A stretch of 64,000 bases of DNA from Adiantum capillus-veneris (taxonomy: Eukaryota > Streptophyta > Polypodiopsida > Polypodiales > Pteridaceae). Position 1 is the first letter of the stretch; each line of letters opens with the position of its first letter. The stretch is taken from contig CM043959.1 in NCBI GenBank assembly GCA_014529385.2, positions 46,641,928 through 46,705,927 of the forward strand, written 5' to 3'. A program made the translations under genes and the position numbers. The notes under the pieces were generated by a model. The model did not search any database and was not told the DNA's origin. It saw only the letters and a program-made list of their open reading frames with translations. Below, piece by piece: positions 21,268 to 31,794 of this stretch.

Positions 21268-21516
21268 GGACGTTATCGACCCCCACTGGCAAAGTGCCAA
21301 TGGTTGACCCGTGAGGCTAGGAGTCGCGAGGTCACCTCGAGGAGGTGAGGTCAGGTGGTATGGGATGCCGGGTCTTACAGGTGCACGCCTACGTCCTCGG
21401 ACGCTGGCCCCAGCATGGGGGAGCTGCCGGATGGTAGCTATGGTCGAGTGGTTCGTCCTACGCGTGTCTGTAGGCGGTCTGTGTAGCCGAGAGATCCACT
21501 CCCTGCATTCGTTTCA
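21268..21516 (+). repeat. 3' LTR remnant of element B
   Basis: It opens with the 20-bp block TTATCGACCCCCACTGGCA found near the end of the 5' LTR, then about 190 bp absent from the 5' LTR, then CACTCCCTGCATTCGTTTCA as at the LTR end, followed by GGATT. The LTR start and U3 are missing, deleted together with the integrase tail. Confidence 0.7.
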
Positions 21517-21521
21517 GGATT

Positions 21522-22208
21522 ACACATTATGAAAGAAGCTTGTTATTTTGATTGGCCAGTTTCAAATTGAATGGCCCAATTTTAACCTTGGGTAAACACC
21601 AAAGGTTGAATTTAAAAAGACTTCGGTTCTTGTGTGACAACGGACAAGCACATAACCCCTTCTTTGGTCGTGATCGAGGCAAAAAAGCTCGCCTCGTCAC
21701 CACCCTTGCAGAATAAAGTCTTTCTCTCTGAACAAATACCAAATGCAGTGATGAATGATAATTTTTCAAACTTGAAGATACCAGTCCTTACCTTCAATGG
21801 TGCAAAGGATAAATCAGATGCAGACTCTTGCAACACGACTTCAGGACACAACTTGTTCCAGTGATAAACCTTTACAGATGGATATATCTCCAAACACTAC
21901 TCTGTCTCAGTCTACAACATCCCTTCAGGAGGATTTTACTGTTCCAAACAAACCAATGGTTACAAATTTCCAACCAGTGGTCATCACTCAATAGAAAACT
22001 CAAGTCAGTTTACCAATAATTTCACTCGAAGCAGATACAAATTCAATCTTTTATTGGACAAAGCTCGAAGTTACAAATGACTTTGACAAAGGCACTTATC
22101 AAGTTGCAAATATGATCAGCTTTCAGTTGAAAAATAATTATGGTCAATAACAATGCCATGACATGGGACTTAACAGAAAGAGCTTTCGATGCAGAAGCAC
22201 TACAAAAA
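21522..22208 (+). other. Element C internal DNA, right part, with decayed coding-like sequence
   Basis: An open stretch at 21797-21994 continues in the same frame past one stop to about 22140 (QVSLPIISLEADTNSIFYW, KLEVTNDFDKGTYQVANMI). The FDKGTYQVA segment resembles the FDNGTYQLA part of the D integrase GPY/F module, at the expected position near the 3' end of an LTR element. This could be the last remnant of a C integrase. No other domain is recognised. The last five bases, AAAAA, are the A1 target duplication. Confidence 0.35.
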
Positions 22209-23467
22209 TGTCACGTGACACATCCAGCCCTATGTGTCCATGGACAAGCTACACCACAACAGGGTTCAGTCAGTCCAGTCAAGTCTAGATTAGCAATGAT
22301 CTGGCACTTTTGTGAGTCTATTCGTAGACCGTGCATGCCCAGTCACTAAGTGTAGATGTATATCCTCCGGTTGCACACAGCATGATCATCACTATTCCCT
22401 TCAGAATCCATCAGATTCAGTCAGGGGAATTTTCCAGTGCATTTAGCCTATTTTCACTATTTTTGGTATTTTCACTTAATATTTTTAAGTGACTTTCCAA
22501 CAAAAGTAGGTAGGGCAATTTTGCTAAGTTAATATATAAGCAAACCCAAGTTAGCACTTTTTGGCAGAAGAGGCAGCAAGAGCTTCCCGCTCAACAGGCA
22601 ACTTCTCAGCAGTACCCCCCACACTTGGCGTTTTTGGAGCTCCCAACCTCGCCATACCCTCAGACCCCCCCTAGCGTTTTTGGATACACATATCAGCCCA
22701 ACGTTTTCTCTTGCAGTTACCGTCGGCAACACCAGATCCCCAGCGTCCCCCCCTTGCATCATCTCCATCACCTTCAGCCTGGTAGCGTTTTTGCTTTTCC
22801 TCATCCGTACCAGATTCCAAGGCGATTTCAGCCCATGCTTGATCGCCCTCATCCCCCAAGTCTTATAGCGTTTGCAGATTCAACCGGTTTGCACCAGAAG
22901 TGCCAAGGGACCTAGCGTTGTTACTAACGCTCAGCCATGCATCAGCGTTTTTGAGTTTCAGCCCCAACCTACCGCAGATACATAGCGTTTCCAGCATTAG
23001 ACATGGTAGCAGAGTAACCCCTTGAAGCATTGCAGAGATCCACCATTTTCAGCCCTTAAACGCAGCCAAAACAGTCAATTTCAGCCACCGAAACAGTCCC
23101 GAAATTCAGCAGATAGAAGACCACAGATTTCAACCATCAAGTCGTCGTCGTCAGCATAGTCCAATTGCATCAGTCCATTGCATACGCATTGTACCACTTT
23201 GTGCAATCATTAAGTAGACCACTCTCTCCAACGAGAGTGGAGCCTTCGGAGGAGGGTTTTACAACCTCTCGGATGTCGTATCTCTTCTCTCTCCTTCTCT
23301 CAGTCTCATACACTTGCACGCACAATATCCACTCACTTTGTTCGTGATCATAGCACTCTCCATAAAGACGGAAGGCTCTCTCCTTCCCTAAGAACTAAAA
23401 GGAACCTTGAGCAAATATAGATCACTAATCTTGAGAAAATACAACATTCATTCCGCTGCACCTTACA
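22209..23467 (+). repeat. 5' LTR of A1
   Basis: It begins with the palindrome TGTCACGTGACA, whose centre CACGTG is a G-box, and ends CGCTGCACCTTACA. A TATA box (TATATAAG, 22533-22540) lies about 325 bp in, consistent with a U3 promoter. AGCGTTTTTG-type motifs follow. The sequence is the reverse complement of the LTR arrangement in A2, A3 and the solo copy. Confidence 0.93.
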
Positions 23468-23468
23468 T

Positions 23469-23480
23469 TGGTATCAGAGC
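23469..23480 (+). other. Primer binding site of A1 (initiator Met tRNA)
   Basis: TGGTATCAGAGC lies one base after the LTR end, a perfect match to the usual plant initiator-Met site. Confidence 0.92.
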
Positions 23481-23810
23481 TTTGGAAGTATTCTGTACTA
23501 CTCAAGGGAAGAACCACAAGAATTTTTTGGTTGTTGCGGTCGCACGAACCCAAGTTCGCTTGGGTGTGTCGATTCCTAATCGTCTTTTGTTGAAGAGTCA
23601 CAGGAATCCCAAGAAAGAAGGGCTTGTCCAGCCTCCCCTTGTGTCTCTTTTCACTCATTGAGAGCGGACCGTGCACTTAGCGGCCAGCCAATCGACGTGA
23701 GGTGGGAAAAAGTAACCTTGGTGTGAGCGCAAGGCCGCCAAGGGGTGCGCCCGTAGAAAGGAGTAGAACTCGGGTGAAGAGAAGATCCTTCCCCAACGCA
23801 ATTTGCAAGC

Positions 23811-23925
23811 AAAAGAAAACCTCAAGAACCTCAAGAACCCAAGACCCTCAAGAATCAAGAACCTCAAGAACCTCAAGACCCTCAAGAACCCAAGTTCCTC
23901 GCAAACTTAAGAACCCAAGATCATA
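23811..23925 (+). repeat. CAAGAACCT minisatellite in the A1 leader
   Basis: About a dozen irregular copies of CAAGAACCT/CAAGACCCT end a few bases before the Gag ATG at 23930. The same tract is present in A2 and A3. Confidence 0.8.
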
Positions 23926-23929
23926 GTGC

Positions 23930-26460
23930 ATGGTCGTCACCCGAAGCGGAATGGATACTTCGCATACAGGTGATGAGCATGAGAGAGGCGACGAAGACTC
24001 TTCTCCACCGGGAGATGATTTCTTCAACCCTCCCCCTTCGCCATCTACGCCACCAAGTGCACCAAACCCTATGGAGGCAATGGTCAAGCAGATGATGGCC
24101 ATGATGGATAGACAAGAAGCAAATCGCCTTGCTCAGGACCGTGAGCGCGACGAAAGAAACGCAAAACTTGCCACATAACAAGAAGACAATCGACTTGCTT
24201 TAGAACGCGAGCGCAACGAACGCAAAGAACGGAAACAACTAAGAAAGGCGGACGAGGCGGCAAGAAACGCGGCCTTGGAGGCCGATCGTACCGCTCAAAG
24301 ATTTGCTTTGGAGACCGAGCGTGAAGCTCAACGAGAGCTACGCACTCAAGAATTGCTTCGACAAGCACTAACCTCGAAAACCGAACCACCCAAAGATCGT
24401 GGGAATTCATCAAGTGGCGCAAGCCACGAAACGGATTCCAACCATCCAATCACAGAAAAGTGGACTTTCAGTAAGTATGAAGGTAAGATGGATGCTACGG
24501 TTATTCATTCTTGGTTGCATCAATTTAATGCTTATTTTGCGATAACTAAGAAGACAGGAAATAGCAAAGTTTTGACGGCAGCTATGTACCTTGCCGGTGA
24601 TGCCATCAATTGGTACCACGCATGGCAAGAGGCACAGCTAGCCGCGCACCTAGAGGCAGCCGACAGATTCACGTCCCTTTCCTTCGATTGGACTGATTTC
24701 CAAGACAAGCTCGAGGCGCGGTTTATGCCACCTCAGTACCTCGCACGCTCAAGCAAATTGGTATGCCGGTTATGTCTTTTTCTAATCGTGTTTTGCAGCT
24801 AGGCACTCAATTACGAAAATTGGATGATGAGCGCAAAGAGGCTTTTCTCTTTCGATTGAACGAGTATATCAAGTACAATGTCGAGGTACTCGATCCAATC
24901 GATCTCAACAAGGTAGTAGCGATTGCTCTCGCACAAGAGATGAAGCACAACAAGGGAAAGCCTAAGGAGAACAAGACTTCCACAAGTACCTCGCAGACTT
25001 CTCAGAACCCTCAGAACGGTAAGAACGGTAAGAATGGTAAGAATGATAACTCTTCTAACCAATCTTCCAATAGTCTGTCATCAAAGAATTCTTCCAATGA
25101 ATCTAAGAGTAGGGCTAACACAATTGCTAAACCTAAGCTTACTCCTGATGAAAAGATAGCACAAGGAATTGTAAGAGGATACATCACGTCGGAAAAACAA
25201 AGAACTTATTCTAAGGAAGGTCGTTGTTTTCATTGTCACATTAAGGGTCACATAAAAAGAACATGTCCTAAGCTTGAATCGAATGAATCTAAAGAACCCA
25301 CAGCACCCACTTCCTTTGTCAATGCAATGAATGATAACACGAGTGTGCCCCAAGTTTCTCAGAACCCTCCCATTGATGATTCTCTCATTAAATGTTATGG
25401 TCGTACGTCAGCGCACCGTTTTGTCATATTGTTTGACCGAGGTAGTATGGATCATGTGATCAGTTCCTCTCTTGTTGAGAGAGCCCGCCTCGAAGTTAGT
25501 CTGAGATCTCCTATCGAGGTCTCTGGCTTTCGTCTCGGTATGGACGCTCTCATCACAGAGGAGTGCCTTGATGTGTTGTTTGCGATTCAACAGACTGCCT
25601 TCACTAGAAGATTTGTTGTTTCTCCTCTCTCAGGATGTGATTTGATTTTGGGCATTCGATGGTTTCGTGATAACGACGCTCTCATGGATTTTGTGACTAA
25701 CAATATAACTCTCAATGCCACAAGTGGTTCTCCTATTGTCATTCACGGAGAGGACATTGCTGATTCTCCATCTCTCATTGCTAATATGCAGAACAAGATT
25801 GAAAGGATTCAGGAGAAGGAGACTCTCTCGGTCTCTTTTTCTCCAAAACATGACACGCAGGATTTGCATGATTGTGTGAAGCATGATGATGATTTGATTG
25901 ACCATGATTTGCATGATGATTTGGATGATAAAGACAAGCATGATGAGTTGCATGAAGATGATGTGATTGTTCACAAGGATGATGTGTTAGTGGATGCTTT
26001 TTCTAGCGAAGCTAACCTCATTCTAGATTTGATCAATCACGAAGAACCGATCTTGGCTTTTGAGTCGAGGTCCAAAGAACCCCCACAGGAGGATTCGATC
26101 ATTCAAGAAGGATTGATCTTGGCTCTCGAGCCTAGGTCCAAAGAACCCTCACAGGAAGTATTATGTGTTCGCATGATTGATACGCACGCATTGTTCGAGT
26201 GTTTCATTCGTGATCATTTTCTGTATTTTAGTCAACATCGTTATGTGATCTCTTTTCCTAGGCATGACATATTGTATGTTGAGCACGTTTCTCTCATGGA
26301 TGAGCACGAATGTATGCGGATTTTTCGTGAAAAGCTGAAAGGTATGTATGTAAGGAAGTCACATTCCATGTCTCTTCCTTGGCATAAAACAGTTCCCGAA
26401 CGAGCACATGATAGTATGAGCACCACGCATGGGCATTTCCATTGTGATTTGCACAGTTGA
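23930..26460 (+). pseudogene. A1 polyprotein: Gag, zinc knuckle, protease-like region, His/Asp tract, conserved C-terminal domain
   Basis: Starts at MVVTRSGMDTSHTGDEHERG. One in-frame TAA (24176-24178) interrupts a charged coiled coil. The Gag core follows (WTFSKYEGKMDATVIHSWLH, AAMYLAGDAINWYHAW, DFQDKLEARFMPP). A shift near 24755 passes to the frame open from 24763 to 26460. That frame holds QLGTQLRKLDDERKEAFLF, the zinc knuckle CFHCHIKGHIKRTC (25225-25266), a retropepsin-like segment (ILFDRGSMDHVISSSLVERA; D-R-G replaces D-S-G) ending CDLILGIRWF, the His/Asp tract (about 25850-25985) and the conserved domain (RMIDTHALFECFIRDHFLYF). A further shift at about 26455 moves its tail to another frame. 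Confidence 0.85.
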
Positions 26461-26899
26461 TTGATTTTGATCAAACAGAAAAGATTCGATCTCATTGTTT
26501 GCATGTGTTTGATGAACGGGTTGTCATTCCGTCTCTATGTTCATCTACATTGCATACACAGTCTTTAGAGAAGACAAAAAAAATTTCCTTCACTTTACAT
26601 GGAATGGGTATGTTCATGGTTTTGTGTTGGAGATAGTTTCAGGAATTTTCAGCCATGGAGATTCTTGAAGACGGAAGAAGCAGGACTCTAGACGAGGTTG
26701 ACGCAAGGAAGGATATTCAAAAGATTTTGTGTCGCTTTCGGCGCGGCCCAAGGAAGCAAGCGTTGCAGACCTTTATGAAGTTCAAGTACCGCACGACCCA
26801 CACATCAGAGTGAGCCGACGAAGAGTCCATTCCAGGATTCCGGAAGCTTTTGGCGATCTCCCTCGACGCCATACTATTCGGTATCAGTACCTCACTTTG
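26461..26899 (+). pseudogene. A1 conserved C-terminal domain, frameshifted tail
   Basis: After the premature stop the homologous chain continues one frame over (LIDFDQTEKIRSHCLHVFDE, HGMGMFMVLCWR, stop, FQEFSAMEILEDGRSRTLDE), with at least two stops, to the polypurine tract. The same tail is open in A3. There is no match to a family I know. Confidence 0.7.
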
Positions 26900-26911
26900 A
26901 AAAGGAGGGAA
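26900..26911 (+). other. Polypurine tract of A1
   Basis: AAAAGGAGGGAA directly precedes the 3' LTR. The A2 and A3 tracts match it closely. Confidence 0.85.
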
Positions 26912-28188
26912 TGTCACGTGACACATCCAGCCCTATGTGTCCGTGGACAAGCTACACCGCAACAGGGTTCAGTCAGTCCAGTCAAGTCTAGATTAGCAGT
27001 GATCTGGCACTTTTGTGAGTCTATTCGTAGACCGTGCATGCCCAGTCACTGAGTGTAGATGCATATCCTCCGGTTGCACACAACATGATCATCAGTATTC
27101 CCTTCAATATCCATCAGATTCAGTCAGGGGAATTTTCCAGTGCATTTAGCCTATTTTCTCTATTTTTGGTATTTTCACTTATTATTTTTAAGTGACTTTC
27201 CAACAAAAGTAGGTAGGGCAATTTTGCTAAGTTAATATGTAAGCAAACCCAAGTTAGCACTTTCTGGCAGAAGAGGCACTAGGAGCTTCGCGCTCAACAG
27301 GCAACTTCTCAGCAGTAACCCAGCACTTCGCGTTTTTGGAGCTCCCAACCTCGCCATACCCTCAGACCCCCCTAGCGTTTTTGGATACACATATCAATCG
27401 AACGTTTTCTCTTGTAGTTACCGTCGGCAACACCAGATCCCCAGCGTCCCCCCCTTGCATCATCGCCATCACCTTCAACCTTGTAGTGTTTTTGCTTTTC
27501 CTCATCAGTACCAGATTCCAAGGCGATTTCAGCCCATGCTTGATCGTCCTCAACCCCCAAGTCTTCTAGCATTTGCAGATTCAACCGGTTTGCAGCAGAA
27601 GTGCCAAGGGACCTAGCATTGTTACTAAAGCTCAGCCATGCATCAGCGTTTTTGAGTTTCAGCCCCAACCTGCCGCAGATACACAGCGTTTCCAGCATTA
27701 AGACATAGTAGCAGAGTAACCCCTTGAAGCATTGCAGAGATCCACCATTTTCAGCCCTTAAAACGCAGCCACAACAGTCAATTTCAGCCACCGAAACAGT
27801 CCCGAAATTCAACAGATAGAAGACCACAGATTTCAGCCATCAAGTCGTCGTCGTCATCACCGTCGTCGTCATCGGCATAGTCCAATTGCATCAGTCTATT
27901 GCATACGCATTGTACCACTTTGTGCAATCATTAAGTAGACCACTCTCTACGACGAGAGTGGGGCCTTCGGAGGAGGGTTTTACAACCTCTCGGGTGTCGT
28001 ATCTCTTCTCTCTCCTTCTCTAAGTCTCATACACTTGCACGCACAATATCCACTCACTTTGTTCGTGATCATAGCACTCTCCATAAAGACGGAAGGCTCT
28101 CTCCTTCCCTAAGAAATAAAAGGAACCTTGAGCAAATATAGATCACTAATCTTGAGAAAATACAACATTCATTCCGCTGCACCTTACA
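26912..28188 (+). repeat. 3' LTR of A1
   Basis: 1277 bp from TGTCACGTGACA to CGCTGCACCTTACA, then the AAAAA duplication. It differs from the 5' LTR by scattered substitutions. The TATA box reads TATGTAAG here, and the copy carries an extra CGTCGTCGTCATC-type stretch near 27845-27875. Confidence 0.93.
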
Positions 28189-28193
28189 AAAAA

Positions 28194-28255
28194 TATATTT
28201 CCTTCTCTCGGAGTTTTCTCCAACTACCGTGGGTTTTATTTAAAGAGGGAGGGAA
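28194..28255 (+). other. Element C 3' internal end and polypurine tract
   Basis: Sixty-two bases of C between A1 and its 3' LTR. The end, TTTAAAGAGGGAGGGAA (28239-28255), is a typical polypurine tract and fixes the orientation of C. Confidence 0.7.
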
Positions 28256-28599
28256 TGTCACGATTGTGACTATGTTGCGGTATTACATACACTCCTAGTT
28301 GCAGATACGCCAAGTGCCATGCCAATGAGAACTCCTATGCTTGGATGGTCATGACCCTTTGCTCAAGAGACAAGCCTCTTCGCCAAAAGCCACACTCCTT
28401 CGACGACTGGTCACATCCCTTCGCTCTACGGGTGCGACTCTTCGCCCAATGGTTGCACCTCTTCGCCGAAAGGATGTCTTTACGTCTAAAGTCGCGTTTC
28501 TTTACCATGAGACGTGTCTTTTCATTTGTGTCTCTTTGTCTCCTATAAATGGAGCCCATTGTACTCAATTTCAAGCAATCAATACCTAGAATCCTTACA
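28256..28599 (+). repeat. 3' LTR of element C
   Basis: 344 bp from TGTCACGATTGTGAC to AGAATCCTTACA, followed by CAAAG. It has the same block order as the 5' LTR, including the TATAAATGGAGCCC promoter region near 28545, but lacks two blocks present at the left end. Confidence 0.85.
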
Positions 28600-28604
28600 C
28601 AAAG

Positions 28605-29632
28605 GCTGCAATCCAATTACACGGCCGCCTCAAGTGTTGTCCAAAATTTGCACATACATAGGCGGTTGTTCATAAGGACCCACATTCCATTTACATTCTC
28701 TACCTGCAAAATAGACATATTTCACAAGAATTGGAGCACCGTAACGATGTTAGCGTACAAACAACGAGGAAAACAAGTGCCTCTAAAGCCTTGTACGAGT
28801 CACACCGTCGACAAGAAGAACTACTGTTGTCCGTAGAGCATCCAGAGACTAAAAACAGATAAAAGATGAGAGAGTTATGGCCACTCGAAGTTGGGGGTAT
28901 ACTCTCTCTTGCCCAAAAATGAGCTCTCTGGAAAGTTTGCAGGTGTTGGAGGGAATTGCAACTATAAAATGGGGCCTATTTTTATTTTTTATTCCAAGAG
29001 ATTTCTTCTCTTTCCTTAAACACAAGGCTCTCTTGCCAGGCTTCATTTAATTGGTCCATTTTTTGCTTCATTTTGGTAGGAAATGGGCAACCGGTGACTT
29101 TTGGGCCAAGGGAAGCAGTGGGGCTAGTGTCCAAGGGACCAAAAGGATTGCCAGGCGCTTGGGCAGCTAGTGTGAAGGCAAAAGGGTGCCATCTTCCCCA
29201 GAGAGCTCCTCTCTCCTTTGATACACCCTAAATGGGTACCCAGTGCCCACTCCCCTCTTATACCTCTTTCTTTGAGCCCAATCTCCCCATGTGGGATTAT
29301 CCCATTGCCACATGGCACACTCTCCACAATCTCCGGCTTCCTTCTCTCCCCACTGGAAACTTCCAGCTTGACCTCTTAAGAGGACCAACTTCCCAGGAGC
29401 ATAGTGCATCACTCCGAGCACCAAATGTGACGCCGTAAAGCACTGCTCAGAGCCCATTACTTCGGCTATCTCCAAAAATTTAAAATCTCAGCATTTCTAA
29501 TTTTAGATCATCAAGTTGGCCCAGTTGCCTTTGTTGCATGCATCTACAACCACTTTCTAAGTAGAGACCACCCACTTCGGACGCACATAACTCATGATGT
29601 ACAAGTCCGATTCACAAGCTATAAAGCACGAC
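28605..29632 (-). other. Presumed leader of element D, no gene seen
   Basis: Between the CAAAG duplication of C and the right LTR of D. Together with 7112-7252 it would make a D leader of about 1.2 kb. No coding motif or tRNA-type primer site was found. The bases next to the right LTR (GTCGTGCTTTATAGC on the minus strand) do not begin TGG as expected. Confidence 0.45.
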
Positions 29633-29852
29633 TGAAAATACTTATTGAAAACCGTGTTTTGGGGACTCGAACAACCCAAAACACTAGTACACAAGCCCGG
29701 CAAAACCAAACCTTTTTACATGAATTTTAAATGGTCACTTCCAAAACTCCAAGCACTATGTACACATATATACATGAGGCTAGTTAGCAAGCTTTTTGGC
29801 ATGGTCTACTGGCTTTATGCTCATCCAAAAAATGCCTAACAACAGATTGCCA
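29633..29852 (-). repeat. 5' LTR of element D
   Basis: 220 bp, the partner of 543-762 with the same ends (TGAAAATACTTATTG...TTGCCA on the plus strand). The sequence outside both copies is unrelated, so these are true repeat ends. Confidence 0.6.
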
Positions 29853-31106
29853 AGCCAGTCCTGACTACCTCATCATGCATGAGCGGCCTCAATATGTTGG
29901 CTGCAACCAACATTGCAATTCTTACGATTAGCCAAACCCTGGAAACTCTAGCTTCTTGGCCTGCTTCAAGAGCTTGGCCCCCCGTCAACAATCCATAACA
30001 AGCTTGCCGATCACCCTTGAGAGAGCCTAGCAAACTTCTCTCCGACAAGATATACAAATCCGAGACCTCAAAGACGAGGAGCGGCACCCCACCAAGCGCG
30101 CTGACAACATCCCACTTAGGTGGTTGTGCACCCAGGCCGCCAATGGGACGTTTGCCACTTTCCTGGCAATTACACCAAAACTTCGCTACATCAACCCAAC
30201 CTGAGGTGTCTCTCTCATCAACTTCTGACGTTTCTCCCTCTGCCGTCGCCCAATTGCCTCTCTTGTTTGCTACGGAGGCGGTACGCGACACTCCTGATGA
30301 TTCGCCTCTTGCATTGGTAGCTACAACACGTAGCTATGTTGTTTCTTTAGTTTCCATAGTTGTTGTGCCTATGCCACATGATGTAGGTCTGCATATCACA
30401 TCGGCACCCACCACTTCTCTGAAGCAGCGAAGCCTATATCAGCGACACGTCATGCCACGACTAGTAGTATCTGCATATCACATCGGCACCCACCACTTCT
30501 CTGAAAGCACCGAAGCCTATATCAAGCGACAGGTCATGCCACGACTAGTAGTACTGCGGTAGAGGACACAGCGGTGGTGATCCCAGGTGAGGCTACTAGT
30601 CCAGCAGCCCACACGATCCCTACACCCTCTGTCACCACCCAGTCTATTTACCAAAATTGATTTGTGTAAGACATATGAAAAAAAATGTTAATTCATAATA
30701 ACAACAATACAATTGACGCTACTGCAAACCAATAAAGGCACACGAGTTGCAGGCAGAAGCTGTCACGTCTTTGTGATGTGGCTTCAAGGCATGCCTTGCA
30801 GATGCCATCGCCACGATGTAAGATCCTTCCCAGGGCTGATCAAGCTGTGTTCATTTGCGTATGCTTCTAGTGCAGCATCGGTGTTGCCGAGTGCAGCGCT
30901 TTTGATTGGAGGGGACAATGCAAAGGCCAATGCACGTCCACCGCTCAAATCTAAAACGAAGATTTTTGCTCCTGCAAATTTTCCCAGAGGAGCCTCTCTT
31001 CAAAGCAATCCGGGTCAGATCTGGCAAAGAACTCTCACTGGAATTAGCCCTATGTCAAGTTCTTTAATGTTGCACATACACACAGAGGCAATTACACATA
31101 GCAACC
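29853..31106. other. Intergenic DNA, with a short tandem duplication
   Basis: No gene recognised. An 82-84-bp unit is duplicated in tandem at 30388-30469 and 30470-30553 (TCTGCATATCACATCGGCAC to CACGACTAGTAGTA). Two open frames (30017-30562 plus, 30713-31156 plus) match nothing I know and are treated as chance. Confidence 0.5.
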
Positions 31107-31751
31107 TTAAGAAGGAGGCTAAGACACTGTCTTCAGAAAAAGGCCAGAGCTTTTGATGTCATGTGGCCAGTTCATTAGGGACACACTCCCCCATCATGTT
31201 CGCCATTTTACAACCTCGCCTTCACCCTTCTTCCTGCACCCTCGCCTTGCTTCTCGTCGCTTCTCTTCTTCTGCTTCTGAGTCGGGACCGGGGTCTGCCA
31301 CGAGGAGACCAAAATTGGACAGCTGATTAGAGGCCAAAAATTTAAAAACACAGGTTTCAGGGAAAGGAAAAACCCCTCACATTTGTGAAAATTCCCGTAG
31401 TTCCCTTACTGGCGTGTCCTATCAAGTCCAGCGAGGTTGGCAGTTGTAACAGATCTGGTCAGTGGTCTTGGCGTGTTGTACGCACACACTGTCGACTTGC
31501 AGGTGGAACAGAGAATAGAGCATTCCACATTGGTCGAGTTGACAGGCAAGTCAAGAAGCACCACTTCTTGTTATCTTGTTATCTGGGCACTGTTACCTCG
31601 ATTGGAACTTGCAAAACTTCGCTCATCAAGATGTCACAGCAATTGAACGCTTTGATGAGGATTGAATGCTTTTCCCTAATCAAGATGTCACTCAAACTAC
31701 TTTTCACAAATTTGAGGGGTATTTTGGCAATTTTTCCTAAGAGAACATATA

Positions 31752-31794
<43 letters not shown>

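Larger units (their letters stand above)
8293..21516 (+). mobile_element. Element B: Ty3/gypsy retrotransposon with nested A insertions
   Basis: Flanked by GGATT at 8288-8292 and 21517-21521. The order is LTR, initiator-Met primer site, gag, protease, RT, RNase H, integrase, LTR remnant. Gag is split at 8947/17017 by the compound A insertion, and the stretch between protease and RT by a solo A LTR. Domain order and RT type are gypsy, chromovirus-like. The integrase end, any chromodomain, the PPT and most of the 3' LTR are deleted. Frameshifts, stops and a lost integrase Glu make it dead. Confidence 0.9.
22209..28188 (+). mobile_element. Element A1: pol-less LTR retrotransposon with gag-protease and a novel 3' region
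   Basis: 5980 bp, bounded by AAAAA at 22204-22208 and 28189-28193, with LTRs of 1259 and 1277 bp, a perfect initiator-Met primer site and an AAAAGGAGGGAA polypurine tract. The single polyprotein has Gag, zinc knuckle and protease-like segments, then a His/Asp tract and an unrecognised conserved domain where pol should be. RT, RNase H and integrase motifs are absent from all frames I read. It must depend on enzymes from another element. Confidence 0.92.
7253..28599 (+). mobile_element. Element C: pol-less LTR retrotransposon carrying B and A1
   Basis: Similar LTRs lie at 7253-7757 and 28256-28599, both starting TGTCACGATTGTGA. The left one is followed by a primer-site-like sequence and the right one preceded by a purine tract, so C reads left to right. 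The duplication CAAAG flanks it at 7248-7252 and 28600-28604. Removing B and A1 leaves about 1.3 kb of internal DNA (7758-8292, 21522-22208, 28194-28255) with no RT or integrase core. C is therefore non-autonomous or heavily deleted, and it sits in the leader region of D. Confidence 0.8.
543..29852 (-). mobile_element. Element D: Ty3/gypsy retrotransposon (Tat-like), host of the nested stack
   Basis: The minus-strand order is gag (7111-6095), protease region, RT, RNase H and integrase (ending at 782), bounded by two 220-bp direct repeats at 543-762 and 29633-29852 that begin TG and end CA on either strand. A polypurine tract adjoins the left repeat. E interrupts pol between RNase H and integrase, and C interrupts the leader upstream of gag. 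The RNase H is of the archaeal type characteristic of the Tat lineage. Weak points: no tRNA-type primer site is visible beside the right repeat, and the outer 5-bp flanks (AAAGA and AGCCA) do not match, so the ends may have been altered by recombination. Confidence 0.65.

Noticed and set aside
26729-27052. Arg-rich frame spanning the end of A1 and its LTR
   Set aside because: It crosses the polypurine tract into the LTR, and the conserved A-family frame is a different one.
30017-30562. 181-codon frame right of element D
   Set aside because: It includes a recent tandem duplication, lacks known motifs and has competing frames on the other strand.
30713-31156. 147-codon frame with an Ala/Ser-rich, exon-like stretch
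   Set aside because: Weak resemblance to a plastid-targeted protein only; no family match, and its end overlaps the duplicated 0.95-kb unit.
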